DNA of 64,000 nt from Pollutimonas thiosulfatoxidans (GTDB lineage: Bacteria; Pseudomonadota; Gammaproteobacteria; Burkholderiales; Burkholderiaceae_B), in NCBI RefSeq assembly GCF_004022565.1, contig NZ_CP022987.1, positions 2,790,001 to 2,854,000 on the forward strand, given 5' to 3'. Below the pieces are notes generated by a model that did no database searches, was not told the origin of the DNA, and saw nothing but the letters and a program-made list of their open reading frames with translations. This document shows, piece after piece, positions 25,273 through 34,378 of this stretch. The position numbers and the translations under genes are program-made. Numbering within the stretch: the first letter of the stretch is position 1; each line of letters opens with the position of its first letter.

Positions 25273-25917
25273 ATGAGTCAGATTACGACACAGCTCGACG
25301 ATTCCGGCGCGGTTGATCCCACGCTACCGCCCGATCCTTCGCGCCGTTTCTGGGTTGCTTCAGCCTGTGCAGTCGGTGGCGTCGCAGGTGTGGCCACCGC
25401 AGTTCCGTTTGTCAGTTCCTTTGCCCCCTCCGAGAAGGCGCGGGCAGCCGGCGCACCGGTCGAGGTTGATGTGTCCAATATTGCTCCGGGCCAGATGATC
25501 ACCGTCGAATGGCGCGGCAAGCCCGTATGGATCATGCACCGTACGCCCGAACAGCTCGAACACCTGGGTGACAACGACGCTGAACTTGCCGACCCCGATT
25601 CGCAGCGCCCGGGCTACACCCCCGAATATGCAGTTAACGAATACCGGTCGCGCAAGCCCGAGCTCTTCGTCTGTGTAGGTATCTGCACACACTTGGGTTG
25701 CTCGCCTTCACCGGCATTCACGCCTGGGCCTCAGCCCGGGTTGCCCTCCGACTGGGAAGGTGGTTTTTTCTGCCCTTGCCACGGCTCCTACTTCGATTTG
25801 GCCGGCCGCGTTTTCAAGAACAAACCCGCGCCCGACAACCTCGAAGTTCCGCCTTATGTGTTCTCGGCCGATGGTACGCGCATCACCATTGGCGTCGACG
25901 AAAACAACAAGGCCTGA
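25273..25917 (+). CDS. petA: Ubiquinol-cytochrome c reductase, Rieske iron-sulfur subunit
   Basis: 214 aa. An N-terminal twin-arginine-like signal/anchor (SRRFWVASACAVGG) precedes the Rieske domain. The 2Fe-2S ligands are Cys138, His140, Cys167 and His170, with the disulfide pair Cys143 and Cys169 (CTHLGC and CPCHG boxes). It takes electrons from ubiquinol in the bc1 complex and, being a likely Tat substrate, depends on the tatABC genes nearby. Confidence 0.96.
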   Translation: MSQITTQLDDSGAVDPTLPPDPSRRFWVASACAVGGVAGVATAVPFVSSFAPSEKARAAGAPVEVDVSNIAPGQMITVEWRGKPVWIMHRTPEQLEHLGDNDAELADPDSQRPGYTPEYAVNEYRSRKPELFVCVGICTHLGCSPSPAFTPGPQPGLPSDWEGGFFCPCHGSYFDLAGRVFKNKPAPDNLEVPPYVFSADGTRITIGVDENNKA

Positions 25918-25993
25918 TACGTTAAAAGGCGTCCGCGAACGCCTTGCGAACAGAATCCGTTATACGCCGTAAAGATAGATAAGGAGCCGTTTC

Positions 25994-27382
25994 ATGGCTG
26001 GCGACAAAACCGTCGAGACGACAGGACTTTTAGGCTGGATAGATAGGCGTTTTCCGCTTACTACCATGTTCAAAGAGCACATGTCGGAATACTATGCCCC
26101 CAAGAATTTCAATTTTTGGTATTTCTTTGGGTCGTTGGCAATGCTGGTGTTGGTCATTCAGATCGTCACCGGCATTTTCCTGGTCATGAGCTATAAGCCC
26201 GACGCCAAGCTTGCATTCGAATCTGTCGAATACATCATGCGCGAAGTGCCATGGGGCTGGCTCATCCGCTACATGCACTCCACCGGCGCCTCCATGTTCT
26301 TCGTGGTCGTGTACCTGCACATGCTGCGCGGACTGTTCTACGGTTCGTACCGCAAGCCGCGCGAGCTGGTCTGGATCTTCGGCGTTGCCATCTTCCTGTG
26401 CCTGATGGCTGAAGCCTTCTTCGGCTACCTGCTGCCATGGGGCCAGATGTCGTACTGGGGCGCTCAGGTCATTGTCAATCTGTTCGCGGCCATCCCCTTC
26501 ATCGGTCCAGAACTCGCTATCTGGATTCGCGGCGACTATGTCGTATCGGACGCCACACTAAACCGCTTCTTCGCTTTCCACGTCATTGCCATTCCGTTGG
26601 TGCTGATCGGCCTGGTGGTTGCACACATCATTGCCTTGCATGAAGTAGGCTCCAACAACCCGGACGGCGTTGAAATCAAGCAAGGCCCCAAAGACCGCTA
26701 CGGTCGCCCCCTGGACGGCATCCCCTTCCACCCGTATTACTCGGTGCACGACATCGTGGGTGTGGCGGGCTTCCTGATCATCTTCGCGGCGATCATGTTC
26801 TTTGCCCCCGAAATGGGCGGGTACTTCCTGGAATACAACAACTTCATCCCGGCTGACGCCCTGAAGACACCACCGCACATTGCGCCGGTGTGGTACTTCA
26901 CGCCGTTTTATTCCATGCTGCGTGCCACCACGGCCGACTTCACCTGGGTGCTGGTTGCCGGGGCCGTCATCGCCGCTGCCGCCTTGTTCCTGAAGGGCAA
27001 CCTGAAGGGCATCATGCGCATCGCCGTACCGGTCGTCCTGTTGATCGTTGCCGTACTGTTCCGCGCCATCGACGCCAAGTTCTGGGGTGTGGTCGCCATG
27101 GGCGGCGCTGTGGTCATCCTGTTCTTCCTGCCATGGCTCGACTATTCGCCAGTCAAGTCCATCCGCTACCGCCCTACCTGGCACAAGTATCTGTACGGTA
27201 TTTTCATCGTCAACTTCCTGGTGTTGGGCTACCTCGGTACGCAGGCACCCAACCCGACGTTCAACCTCATGAGCCAAATCGGTACCGTGATCTATCTGGG
27301 CTTCTTTTTCCTGATGCCCGTCTGGAGCCGTCTGGGCACGTTCAAGCAAGTGCCCGACCGCGTCACGTTTCAAGCTCATTAA
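25994..27382 (+). CDS. petB: Ubiquinol-cytochrome c reductase, cytochrome b subunit
   Basis: 462 aa, fused b/b6-type cytochrome b with eight or more membrane helices and the two haem-ligand His pairs (YMHSTGASMFFVVVYLHMLRG; FHVIAIPLVLIG to HIIALHEVG). The quinol-site motif is in PFHPYY with the helices around it. AAGGAG precedes the ATG. Extra C-terminal helices are typical of proteobacterial PetB. Confidence 0.96.
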   Translation: MAGDKTVETTGLLGWIDRRFPLTTMFKEHMSEYYAPKNFNFWYFFGSLAMLVLVIQIVTGIFLVMSYKPDAKLAFESVEYIMREVPWGWLIRYMHSTGASMFFVVVYLHMLRGLFYGSYRKPRELVWIFGVAIFLCLMAEAFFGYLLPWGQMSYWGAQVIVNLFAAIPFIGPELAIWIRGDYVVSDATLNRFFAFHVIAIPLVLIGLVVAHIIALHEVGSNNPDGVEIKQGPKDRYGRPLDGIPFHPYYSVHDIVGVAGFLIIFAAIMFFAPEMGGYFLEYNNFIPADALKTPPHIAPVWYFTPFYSMLRATTADFTWVLVAGAVIAAAALFLKGNLKGIMRIAVPVVLLIVAVLFRAIDAKFWGVVAMGGAVVILFFLPWLDYSPVKSIRYRPTWHKYLYGIFIVNFLVLGYLGTQAPNPTFNLMSQIGTVIYLGFFFLMPVWSRLGTFKQVPDRVTFQAH

Positions 27383-27408
27383 GGCAACCAACACGTTACG
27401 GAATGATC

Positions 27409-28257
27409 ATGATTAAAAAGTTGCTAGGTACCATTGCTCTATCACTGGTCTGCGCGGTTTCAGTCGCTGCAGAAGGTGGGTACAGGCTAGACCACGCACC
27501 CGACCGCATCAACGATATGTCTTCCCTGCAAAACGGGGCCAAGCTCTTCGTCAACTACTGTCTGGGCTGTCATAGCGCCAACTCGATGCGCTATAACAAG
27601 CTCACCGACATCGGCCTGACTGACGAGCAGATCAAGAAAAACCTGCTGTTCACGACAGACAAGATCGGCGACCTCATGCGTATCGCCATGACACCAGAAG
27701 ATGCCAAGCGCTGGTTTGGCGCGCCGCCCCCCGATTTGTCGGTGATCGCTCGCGCCAAGTCCACCACCATGGGTCCATCGGGTGTCGACTACGTCTATAC
27801 CTTCCTGCGCACCTTCTACCGCGACACCTCCAAGGTCACCGGTTGGGACAACCTGGTGTTCCCAAGCGTGGGCATGCCCCACGTAATGTGGGAGCTCCAG
27901 GGCCCGCGTTCGCTGCAAAAGGTCACCATCCATGAAGCCGCCCAGGCGGATGGCAGCATGCAATGGGAGCGCACAACCGCAAGCTACGACGCCCAAGGTT
28001 TCTCTGAGGTCAAGAGCGAAGTGCTCAAGGACTACACGGGCGCCGCCATCAGCGAGGCCGTGTTCACCGCCGAGAACCCGCGCCAGGCGGCTGCCTTCGA
28101 CCAAGACGTCGCTGACATCAGCAACTTCCTGGGCTGGATGGCCGAACCCATGCAACGCGAACGACGCCAGTTGGGTGTCTGGGTTCTGCTGTTCCTGTCC
28201 ATCTTCTTTGTCGTCGCCTGGCGCCTGAACGCTGCCTACTGGAAAAACGTCAAGTAA
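27409..28257 (+). CDS. petC: Ubiquinol-cytochrome c reductase, cytochrome c1
   Basis: 282 aa with a cleaved signal peptide (ending near VSVAAEGG), the haem-attachment motif YCLGCHSAN, a methionine-ligand region and a C-terminal membrane anchor (VWVLLFLSIFFVVAWRL). ATG 27409 is chosen because GGA lies six bases before it; ATG 27403 would start directly on that site. It completes the bc1 operon, 26 bases after petB. Confidence 0.95.
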   Translation: MIKKLLGTIALSLVCAVSVAAEGGYRLDHAPDRINDMSSLQNGAKLFVNYCLGCHSANSMRYNKLTDIGLTDEQIKKNLLFTTDKIGDLMRIAMTPEDAKRWFGAPPPDLSVIARAKSTTMGPSGVDYVYTFLRTFYRDTSKVTGWDNLVFPSVGMPHVMWELQGPRSLQKVTIHEAAQADGSMQWERTTASYDAQGFSEVKSEVLKDYTGAAISEAVFTAENPRQAAAFDQDVADISNFLGWMAEPMQRERRQLGVWVLLFLSIFFVVAWRLNAAYWKNVK

Positions 28258-28314
28258 GCCCGCCAAACCGGTAGCGCGGGCATGCGCTGCATCAAGGACC
28301 CCCTACCGGTCACG

Positions 28315-28342
28315 AAATAGGCGTATGCTGATACGCCTATTT
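28315..28342. terminator. Stem-loop after petC, possible terminator
   Basis: A perfect 12-bp stem (28315-28326 with 28331-28342) and a GCTG loop. Arms begin with AAATAGG and end with CCTATTT, giving a short T-run after the stem. A smaller CCCAC-TTCG-GTGGG hairpin follows at 28356-28369, before sspA. Confidence 0.6.
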
Positions 28343-28406
28343 CCCTATTCGGAACCCCACTTCGGTGGGTGTTCTTGTTCTTCATTCTACGATTGGAATC
28401 CGCGAC

Positions 28407-29015
28407 ATGATGGTGCTCTATTCTGGAACGACCTGCCCGTTCTCCCAACGCTGCCGCTTTGTGCTGTTCGAAAAAGGCATGGACTTCGAGATCCGTGACA
28501 TCGACCTGTACAACAAGCCAGAAGACATTGCTGTCATGAACCCCTATGGTCAAGTGCCCATTCTGGTTGAGCGTGACCTGGTGCTGTACGAGTCCAACAT
28601 CATCAACGAATACATCGACGAGCGCTTTCCGCATCCCCAATTGATGCCGGCTGATCCCGTCATGCGCGCCCGCACCCGGCTGTTCTTGTACAACTTCGAG
28701 AAAGAACTGTTCGTCCACGTCTCGGTATTGGAAGACCGCAGCTCTACGGATACCAAAGCGCAAGATTTCGCGCGCCAAAATATCCGCGACCGTCTTGCAC
28801 AACTTGCCCCGCTGCTGTTAAAAAACAAGTACATGCTCGGCGAAGAGTTCTCCATGCTGGACGTGGCGGTTGCACCGCTGCTATGGCGCCTGGATCACTA
28901 CGGCATCGAGCTGCCCAAGAACGCTGCCCCGATCCAGAAATACGCCGAACGCATCTTTTCGCGCCCGGCTTACATCGAAGCGCTGACCCCGTCGGAAAAG
29001 GTGATGCGCCGCTAA
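28407..29015 (+). CDS. sspA: Stringent starvation protein A
   Basis: 202 aa with a glutathione-S-transferase fold lacking catalytic GST features: thioredoxin-like start MMVLYSGTTCPFSQRCRFVL, then VPILVERDLVLYESNIINEY. SspA binds RNA polymerase and affects stationary-phase and stress transcription. ATG 28407 matches the conserved beginning; the frame open from 28365 adds unrelated residues. It forms a pair with sspB. Confidence 0.94.
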   Translation: MMVLYSGTTCPFSQRCRFVLFEKGMDFEIRDIDLYNKPEDIAVMNPYGQVPILVERDLVLYESNIINEYIDERFPHPQLMPADPVMRARTRLFLYNFEKELFVHVSVLEDRSSTDTKAQDFARQNIRDRLAQLAPLLLKNKYMLGEEFSMLDVAVAPLLWRLDHYGIELPKNAAPIQKYAERIFSRPAYIEALTPSEKVMRR

Positions 29016-29019
29016 GACT

Positions 29020-29475
29020 ATGCAAGAGTCATCAACGAAGCCTTACCTCATCCGAGCGCTGCACGAGTGGTGCACGGATAACGGCTATACGCCGCATATC
29101 GTAGTCACTGTGGACGCCAACACCATCGTGCCGCCAGCGCATATACACGACGGGCAGATCACGCTGAATATCGGCACGCTGGCAACCAACCGGCTAACCC
29201 TGGGCAACGACTATATCGAATTCCAAACCCGCTTCGGCGGGGTTACCGAGCAGATTTTTGTTCCCGTGGGCGCAGTGTCGGCCATTTATGCGCGCGAAAC
29301 CGGCGCCGGCATGGGCTTTGACGTTGCCGAATCGGCACCCCATCCCAGCGACGCTGCGGCGGGCGGTACAAGCACGGCAAGGGTTGTTGCCGACAATTCG
29401 GAAGCGGTCATGGCCGGAAGGCAGGACTCTCCCGACGACGACCCCAAACCGCCGCGGCTGAAGGTAGTGAAGTAA
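29020..29475 (+). CDS. sspB: ClpXP adaptor protein SspB
   Basis: 151 aa. The N-terminal substrate-binding domain (PYLIRALHEWCTDNGYTPHI, then FQTRFGGVTEQIFVPVGAV) captures ssrA-tagged proteins. A disordered linker leads to the C-terminal ClpX-binding tail ending LKVVK. It begins four bases after sspA, and a terminator hairpin follows. Confidence 0.95.
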   Translation: MQESSTKPYLIRALHEWCTDNGYTPHIVVTVDANTIVPPAHIHDGQITLNIGTLATNRLTLGNDYIEFQTRFGGVTEQIFVPVGAVSAIYARETGAGMGFDVAESAPHPSDAAAGGTSTARVVADNSEAVMAGRQDSPDDDPKPPRLKVVK

Positions 29476-29482
29476 GTAGAGC

Positions 29483-29510
29483 AAGGCGCACTTCCAAGTG
29501 CGCCTTTTTA
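29483..29510. terminator. Bidirectional terminator between sspB and an aldolase gene
   Basis: An 11-bp perfect stem (AAGGCGCACTT with AAGTGCGCCTT, loop CC) followed by T-residues on the plus strand and A-residues before it. It serves the convergent sspB and HpaI-type genes. Confidence 0.85.
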
Positions 29511-30284
29511 TTGCTTGGCCGCAAGGCGGAATCGGTTTGCCAAAGCTTCGGTGGCCCGCGCCAGAATTGCCACGTCCATCCCGACCGCCGTAAACAAGCT
29601 GCCCAGGTCCATGTAGCGACGCGCCAGCGTTTCGTCGAACGTCAGGATGCCCGGGGCCTTGCCGCAAGCCCGCGTTCGGCCGATCGCGTCTTCTATCGCT
29701 TTCTGCACCTCTGGGTGCTGCAACTCGCCGGGATGACCCAGGCTTGCGGAAAGATCGGCGGGCCCAATGAATATGCCGTCCACGCCATCCACAGCGGCAA
29801 TACTTTCCAAATTGTTCAGCCCCTCGAGCGTTTCGATCTGGACCAGCAGGCACAGTTGCTCCTGGCAGTGCCGGGCGTAATCGGTCATGCGGCCAAAACC
29901 ACTGGCGCGCATGGTGCCACCCACTCCGCGAACTCCATGCGGCGGGTAGCGCATACCGGCAACAGCCTGTTCGGCCTCCTGGGCTGTCTGAACATAAGGA
30001 ATCAATAGCGTCTGGGCGCCAATATCAAGATACCGCTTCTGCTGCACCTGATCGTTCCAGCTGGGCCGGACGATGCAGGACACTGGATAAGCCGCTGCTG
30101 CCTGCAATTGCCCCAGCACGGTGGGCACATCGTTGGGGGAGTGCTCCGTGTCGAATACCAGCCAGTCAAAACCGGCGCCGGCGACGACCTCGGCGCTATA
30201 GGCATGCGCCAGCGACACCCATAGCCCCAGTTGATGCTGACCCGAACCGATGGCTTGTTTGAAGCGATTCACAGGCAATGACAT
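29508..30284 (-). CDS. HpcH/HpaI-family class II aldolase
   Basis: 258 aa metal-dependent pyruvate aldolase fold, as in 4-hydroxy-2-oxoheptanedioate aldolase. Motifs seen: LVFDTEHSPNDVPT, the arginine/glycine-rich GVRGVGGTMRASGFGR, metal-binding VQIETLEGLNNL and DGIFIGPADLSASLG. No homoprotocatechuate pathway genes lie beside it, so the natural substrate cannot be fixed; related enzymes split 2-keto-3-deoxy sugar acids. Convergent with sspB. Confidence 0.85.
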   Translation of the reverse strand: MSLPVNRFKQAIGSGQHQLGLWVSLAHAYSAEVVAGAGFDWLVFDTEHSPNDVPTVLGQLQAAAAYPVSCIVRPSWNDQVQQKRYLDIGAQTLLIPYVQTAQEAEQAVAGMRYPPHGVRGVGGTMRASGFGRMTDYARHCQEQLCLLVQIETLEGLNNLESIAAVDGVDGIFIGPADLSASLGHPGELQHPEVQKAIEDAIGRTRACGKAPGILTFDETLARRYMDLGSLFTAVGMDVAILARATEALANRFRLAAKQ

Positions 30285-30338
30285 GGCGCGACTCTTTAAA
30301 AAAACATGAATCCGAAATTCTAGTAGAATTATGCGTTC

Positions 30339-30414
30339 GCCGGTTTAGCTCAGTTGGTAGAGCAGCGCACTTGTAATGCGAAGGTCAGGAGTTCGACTCT
30401 TCTAACCGGCACCA
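30339..30414 (+). tRNA. tRNA-Thr (anticodon TGT)
   Basis: A 76-base cloverleaf: acceptor GCCGGTT with AACCGGC, D-loop TAGCTCAGTTGGTAGA, anticodon loop CTTGTAA giving TGT, T-arm with GTTCGACTC, and an encoded CCA end. A TAGAAT hexamer at 30324-30329 may be its -10 box. A terminator follows directly. Confidence 0.95.
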
Positions 30415-30423
30415 GATTCATGT

Positions 30424-30453
30424 AAAAGGCCAACCTCTCGGGGTTGGCCTTTT
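30424..30453 (+). terminator. Terminator after tRNA-Thr
   Basis: A 12-bp stem (AAAAGGCCAACC with GGTTGGCCTTTT) with a six-base loop, ending in T-residues. It begins ten bases after the tRNA. Confidence 0.85.
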
Positions 30454-30541
30454 GCTTTTCCGTGTACCGCTGTATGCCTATTGGCACTCACTGAACAGCG
30501 ATAGATTCGCCAGGTTGCAACGACACGGTCCGCTGCCCGCT

Positions 30542-31429
30542 TTATTTCCTGGCATCGACCAGCCGCTGGTAGAGCGCATCGGCAGCAACCGATAGCCCGC
30601 GATCGCGCCTTTTGATCAGGTAGATGGACCGACGCAGGCCGGGCCACCGCAGCAGACGTGTTTCGATATCGGGATGTTGAAAATGAAATAGCGTCAGTGC
30701 AGGCACTACGCTGATGCCGAGCCCGGCGCGCACCATGCCCATTACGGTCGCCAATTGATCAACTTCAATTAGCGTGCGCATTTGCAGCGGTAAAGTCGCC
30801 GCATCAAGATACTGTCGCACGCTGCTGTCCCGCGATAGATGAATAAAATCGAAGGGCAAGAGGTCTCGCGGCTTTAGTTTGGCCCGACCCAGCAAGGGAT
30901 GCCCACGTCGGGCAACCAGAAAAAACTCATCTGTTTGAAACGGCTCGGCACCCAACTCCGGGGTATCTACCCGCGTGGCCGCGATCGCTATGTCCGCCCG
31001 CCCGGATCGAACGCTCTCAATACAATTTTCTGACAGCACATCGAACACATCGAGCTCAATATCGGGAAACTCCGCATGAAAGGCAGCCAGCACGTCCGGT
31101 AACCAGCCTGCAGCCAATGACGGTAGCAATGCAAGCGCAACCCGTCCACGCTTGAGTTCCACCCGCTCGCGCACGCTGGCCAATGCGGCCTCCATTTCGT
31201 TGAGCACGCGCTGAGCGCCGCCCAGGAACTCACGGCCCTCAATCGTTAGCGCCACGTAGCGGGTGCTGCGATCAAACAAGCGTGCTCCTACCTCTGCCTC
31301 AAGCGCACGGATCAAGGCGCTGAAGGCAGGTTGTGACAAGTGCGATGCCGCTGCTGCACGCGTGAAGCTTTTCAATTCCGCCAAATGAAGAAAGGCGCGT
31401 AACTGATGGGTATGTAGTCTGGCATTCAT
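30542..31429 (-). CDS. LysR-family transcriptional regulator
   Basis: 295 aa from the ATG at 31429. The winged helix-turn-helix (HLAELKSFTRAAAASHLSQP, then ALEAEVGARLFDRS) is followed by a LysR substrate-binding domain with the conserved AGLGISVVPAL. The in-frame start at 31501 would add 24 residues that do not fit the family. It is divergent from the DUF1446 operon and probably controls it, judging by position and the dyad between them. Confidence 0.88.
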   Translation of the reverse strand: MNARLHTHQLRAFLHLAELKSFTRAAAASHLSQPAFSALIRALEAEVGARLFDRSTRYVALTIEGREFLGGAQRVLNEMEAALASVRERVELKRGRVALALLPSLAAGWLPDVLAAFHAEFPDIELDVFDVLSENCIESVRSGRADIAIAATRVDTPELGAEPFQTDEFFLVARRGHPLLGRAKLKPRDLLPFDFIHLSRDSSVRQYLDAATLPLQMRTLIEVDQLATVMGMVRAGLGISVVPALTLFHFQHPDIETRLLRWPGLRRSIYLIKRRDRGLSVAADALYQRLVDARK

Positions 31430-31480
31430 TTGTATTTTGGATAAACAGATCCAAATATTCGAATTTACAGCATACCCCAC

Positions 31481-31497
31481 GTAACCTAAGCTGTTAC
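31481..31497. promoter_or_regulatory. Candidate LysR-type operator
   Basis: An inverted repeat GTAAC-N7-GTTAC lies between the LysR gene and the DUF1446 operon, about 52 bases upstream of the LysR ATG. A third half-site-like GTTAC follows at 31502. The size and place fit a LysR site, but the core does not match a strict T-N11-A. Confidence 0.35.
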
Positions 31498-31562
31498 CCA
31501 AGTTACTTACTCTTGACCGAAAGCATCCGCGCTTGCCAGGCGCTTTATTGGAGTTCCCCCCT

Positions 31563-32921
31563 TTGCCTCAACCCATCGCCTCCGGGCGTAGCGACGTCCT
31601 ATATGTCGGTAGTGCCGCCGGGTTCTCGGGCGACCGCACCGATGCGACTGGACCCGTGGTCGATGCGCTCATCAAGACCGCCGGGCCGGCCGTCCTGATC
31701 TTCGAGACCTTGGCTGAACGCACCCTGGCGCTCGCGCAACTTGCCAGGCGCCAGGATCCCTCAGCGGGCTATGAGCCGCTGCTCGACGATCTGCTCGAGC
31801 CCATCCTGGGGCGCTGCCTCACGCACGGCATTCGGATCGTGAGCAACTTTGGCGCAGCCAATCCGAAAGGAGCGGCCCGACACATACTTGCGATGGCTGC
31901 GCGGCTCCATCTTCGAGCACCGCGCGTGGCGGTGGTTCTGGGCGATGATCTGCTCGAAGATGATGAATTGCAATGGCGGGCTCGCCTGCCCGGGCGCCGT
32001 GTGGTCAGCGCCAACGCCTACCTCGGAGCAGAGTCTATTGCCCAGGCCCTGCATGAAGGCGCCGACATCGTGGTCTGCGGTCGGGTAGCAGACCCGTCTC
32101 TGGTTTTGGGTCCCGCCTTGGCGCATTTTGGATGGACCATGAGCGACTGGGACAAGCTGGCCGGCGGCACAATGGCGGGCCACTTGCTGGAGTGCGGCGC
32201 GCAGGTTTGCGGCGGCTATTACGCCGATCCCGGGATCAAAGATGTGCCCGGCCTGGCCAACATCGGTTTCCCAGTGGCCGAAATCCATGCCGACGGCAGT
32301 TGCATTATCGGCAAGCCGGCGGGCACGGGCGGGCGCATTGATACGCATGGTGTAAAGGAACAACTGCTCTACGAAATACACGATCCAACGGCCTATATGA
32401 CACCCGACGTCGTAGCTGACATCGGATCGGCCACCGTCACCGAAGTGGGGCCGGACCGAATCCGCCTTGCCGGGGTACGCGGACACCCCCGCCCCGCCGA
32501 GCTGAAAGTCAATATCTGCTATGAAAACGGCTGGTTGGCCGAGGGGGAAATCTCCTATGCCGGCGCAAGAGCCGAGGCAAGGGCCAGGCTGGCTGCTGAT
32601 ATCTTGCGCGAACGCCTGGCAGGGCTGGGAAAGTTGCGTGTAGACCTGATAGGCGTGCTGAGCATATTTGCTGATGATGGCGGGAAAAGCTATACGCAAC
32701 AGAAGCCCGGCCATGGGCGCGACGTACGTCTGCGCGTGGCACTTAGCCATCAAGACCGCACAGCCGCAGAACGTCTGGCGCGCGAAGTTACGGCCTTGTA
32801 CACCTGCGGGCCTGCCGGTGGTGGCGGCGTGCGCACCAGCATCCGGGCGCGTTTGGGCCTGGAAAGCCACACCGTGATGCGCGGCCATGTTCGCATGCGA
32901 CATGTATTTATCGAGCACTGA
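31563..32921 (+). CDS. DUF1446 / AtuA-like acyclic terpene utilisation family protein
   Basis: 452 aa belonging to the DUF1446 (AtuA) family: VGSAAGFSGDRTDAT at the start, SNFGAANPKGAARHILAMA, VCGRVADPSLVLGPA and ELKVNICYENGWLAEGEISY. AtuA is needed for citronellol/geraniol degradation in Pseudomonas, but its reaction is unknown and the wider family occurs in other contexts. The start is uncertain: TTG 31563 has GGAG nine bases before it, whereas an upstream TTG at 31533 has none. The usual C-terminal ferredoxin-like part is encoded separately downstream. Confidence 0.82.
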   Translation: MPQPIASGRSDVLYVGSAAGFSGDRTDATGPVVDALIKTAGPAVLIFETLAERTLALAQLARRQDPSAGYEPLLDDLLEPILGRCLTHGIRIVSNFGAANPKGAARHILAMAARLHLRAPRVAVVLGDDLLEDDELQWRARLPGRRVVSANAYLGAESIAQALHEGADIVVCGRVADPSLVLGPALAHFGWTMSDWDKLAGGTMAGHLLECGAQVCGGYYADPGIKDVPGLANIGFPVAEIHADGSCIIGKPAGTGGRIDTHGVKEQLLYEIHDPTAYMTPDVVADIGSATVTEVGPDRIRLAGVRGHPRPAELKVNICYENGWLAEGEISYAGARAEARARLAADILRERLAGLGKLRVDLIGVLSIFADDGGKSYTQQKPGHGRDVRLRVALSHQDRTAAERLAREVTALYTCGPAGGGGVRTSIRARLGLESHTVMRGHVRMRHVFIEH

Positions 32922-32926
32922 TCCTC

Positions 32927-33292
32927 ATGACTACTGTACCTCTGTATCGCGCCGCCCATGGCCGCACTGGCGACAAAGGAGATCGCTCCAACATCAGCGT
33001 AATCGCCTGGAGGCCCGAGCTATGGGAATTGTTGGTGGAGCAGGTAACGGAAGCAGCCGTGGCCAAGCTGTTTGCCCATCGTTCTCCCACAACCATTCGA
33101 CGCTACCTGCTTCCCCAACTACACGCAATGAACTTCGTGCTTGACGGTGTGTTGGACGGTGGTGTTAATAGTGCCTTAAACCTTGATGCACACGGCAAAA
33201 GCCTCTCGTACCTACTGCTGGATCTGCCGATCGACGTTCCAGAGCAATTGGCCTCGTTGCTGGTCGGCGAAAACGAGCCATTCTTATCTTGA
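32927..33292 (+). CDS. AtuA-associated ferredoxin-like-fold protein
   Basis: 121 aa with the pattern of the small domain that often forms the C-terminus of DUF1446 proteins: LYRAAHGRTGDKGDRSNISV, then RRYLLPQLHAMNFVLDGVLDGG. It starts five bases after the DUF1446 gene, so the two products probably act together. No catalytic role is known. Confidence 0.78.
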   Translation: MTTVPLYRAAHGRTGDKGDRSNISVIAWRPELWELLVEQVTEAAVAKLFAHRSPTTIRRYLLPQLHAMNFVLDGVLDGGVNSALNLDAHGKSLSYLLLDLPIDVPEQLASLLVGENEPFLS

Positions 33293-33369
33293 TGCAAGGC
33301 TTGAGCAAGCTTAAGCCAGCCTATTTCCATAACAGCCAAAAATGGCTGATAACCGCAAGGAGACAAACG

Positions 33370-34362
33370 ATGAAACAAGCTCACTCCACATGGCGCCGGG
33401 CCATGCTGATGACCGCTGCCGTAACAACCTGCCTAAGCCTGCTTCCCCTGACTGCCCATGCGCAGGACAAAAAGCTGCTTATTGGCACAACGTCGTCGTC
33501 ATCGAGCCACTACGGATACTTTGTCGCTGTCTCGCAAGTCGTTAATAAACAAGTGAAAGGCGTAGACACATCCGTGACCGAAACCGGTGCGACCATGGAC
33601 AACCTGCGACGCATGGAGCGTAATCAGGTCGACTTTGCACTGGTGACCACCAATGTGATCCATCACGCCAATGCAGGCACCGGCGACTTTGCCGGCAAAC
33701 CCAACAACAGCCGGTTACTGTGGATCTACACCATGGCGCCCCAGAACGCGATCGTCAGAAAGGACGCCAACATCGTCGATCTGCAAGCCCTGAACGGAAA
33801 ATAGTTCAACACGGGTCTCAAAGGCTCCGCCACTGAAAAAACCACGGACGCCGTGTTCGAAGTGCTCGGCATCCAGCCGGATGTGGTACGGGGCTCAACC
33901 GGTGAAATCGTCGATGCCGTCAAAGACAACCGCTCGGTGGGTTACGTAAAGTCGGGGGCTGGCATGAAGCTGGACGCGTCCTCGCGCGAGATCGCCACTT
34001 TTACGCCTATTCAAATCCTGGGCTTGACCGACAGTCAGCGAGACAAAATCAAAGAGGCAATGCCTGAACTCTCCATGGTTGACGTGCCGGCAGACAGTTC
34101 CGTAGGAACCGCCGCCTACACAACCTGGGGCTTCGGTGTCGGTGCCGCTGCCTCTACGCAAATGGATGAGGAGACGGTCTACCAGATCGTCAAGGCGATC
34201 TGTGAAGACAAGACCGTGCAAGCTGCCGCGTTCGCAGATGTTGCTGACGTGGACATTGCCGAGATGACGTTAAAGTATGCCGCCTCCCCTCTGCACCCTG
34301 GCGCCATTCGTTACTTCAAGGAGCGCGGCCTGGACGTTCCTGACCGACTGATCGCTCGCTGA
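33370..34362 (+). pseudogene. TAXI-family TRAP transporter solute receptor interrupted by an amber codon
   Basis: Reading through one TAG (33802-33804) gives a normal-length receptor of about 330 aa. It has a signal peptide (LLPLTAHAQDKK), a TAXI-type beginning (LLIGTTSSSSSHYGYFVAVSQ), SVTETGATMDNLRRMERNQV and a C-terminal half without other defects. The stop interrupts LQALNGK/FNTGLKGSATEKTT, where family members have a continuous GK-x-F-x-x-G segment. The frame is unshifted on both sides, so this is a single-codon lesion, a sequencing error or read-through. AAGGAG precedes the ATG. The permease gene downstream is intact. Confidence 0.82.
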
Positions 34363-34378
34363 AGACGATAGCGAATAC

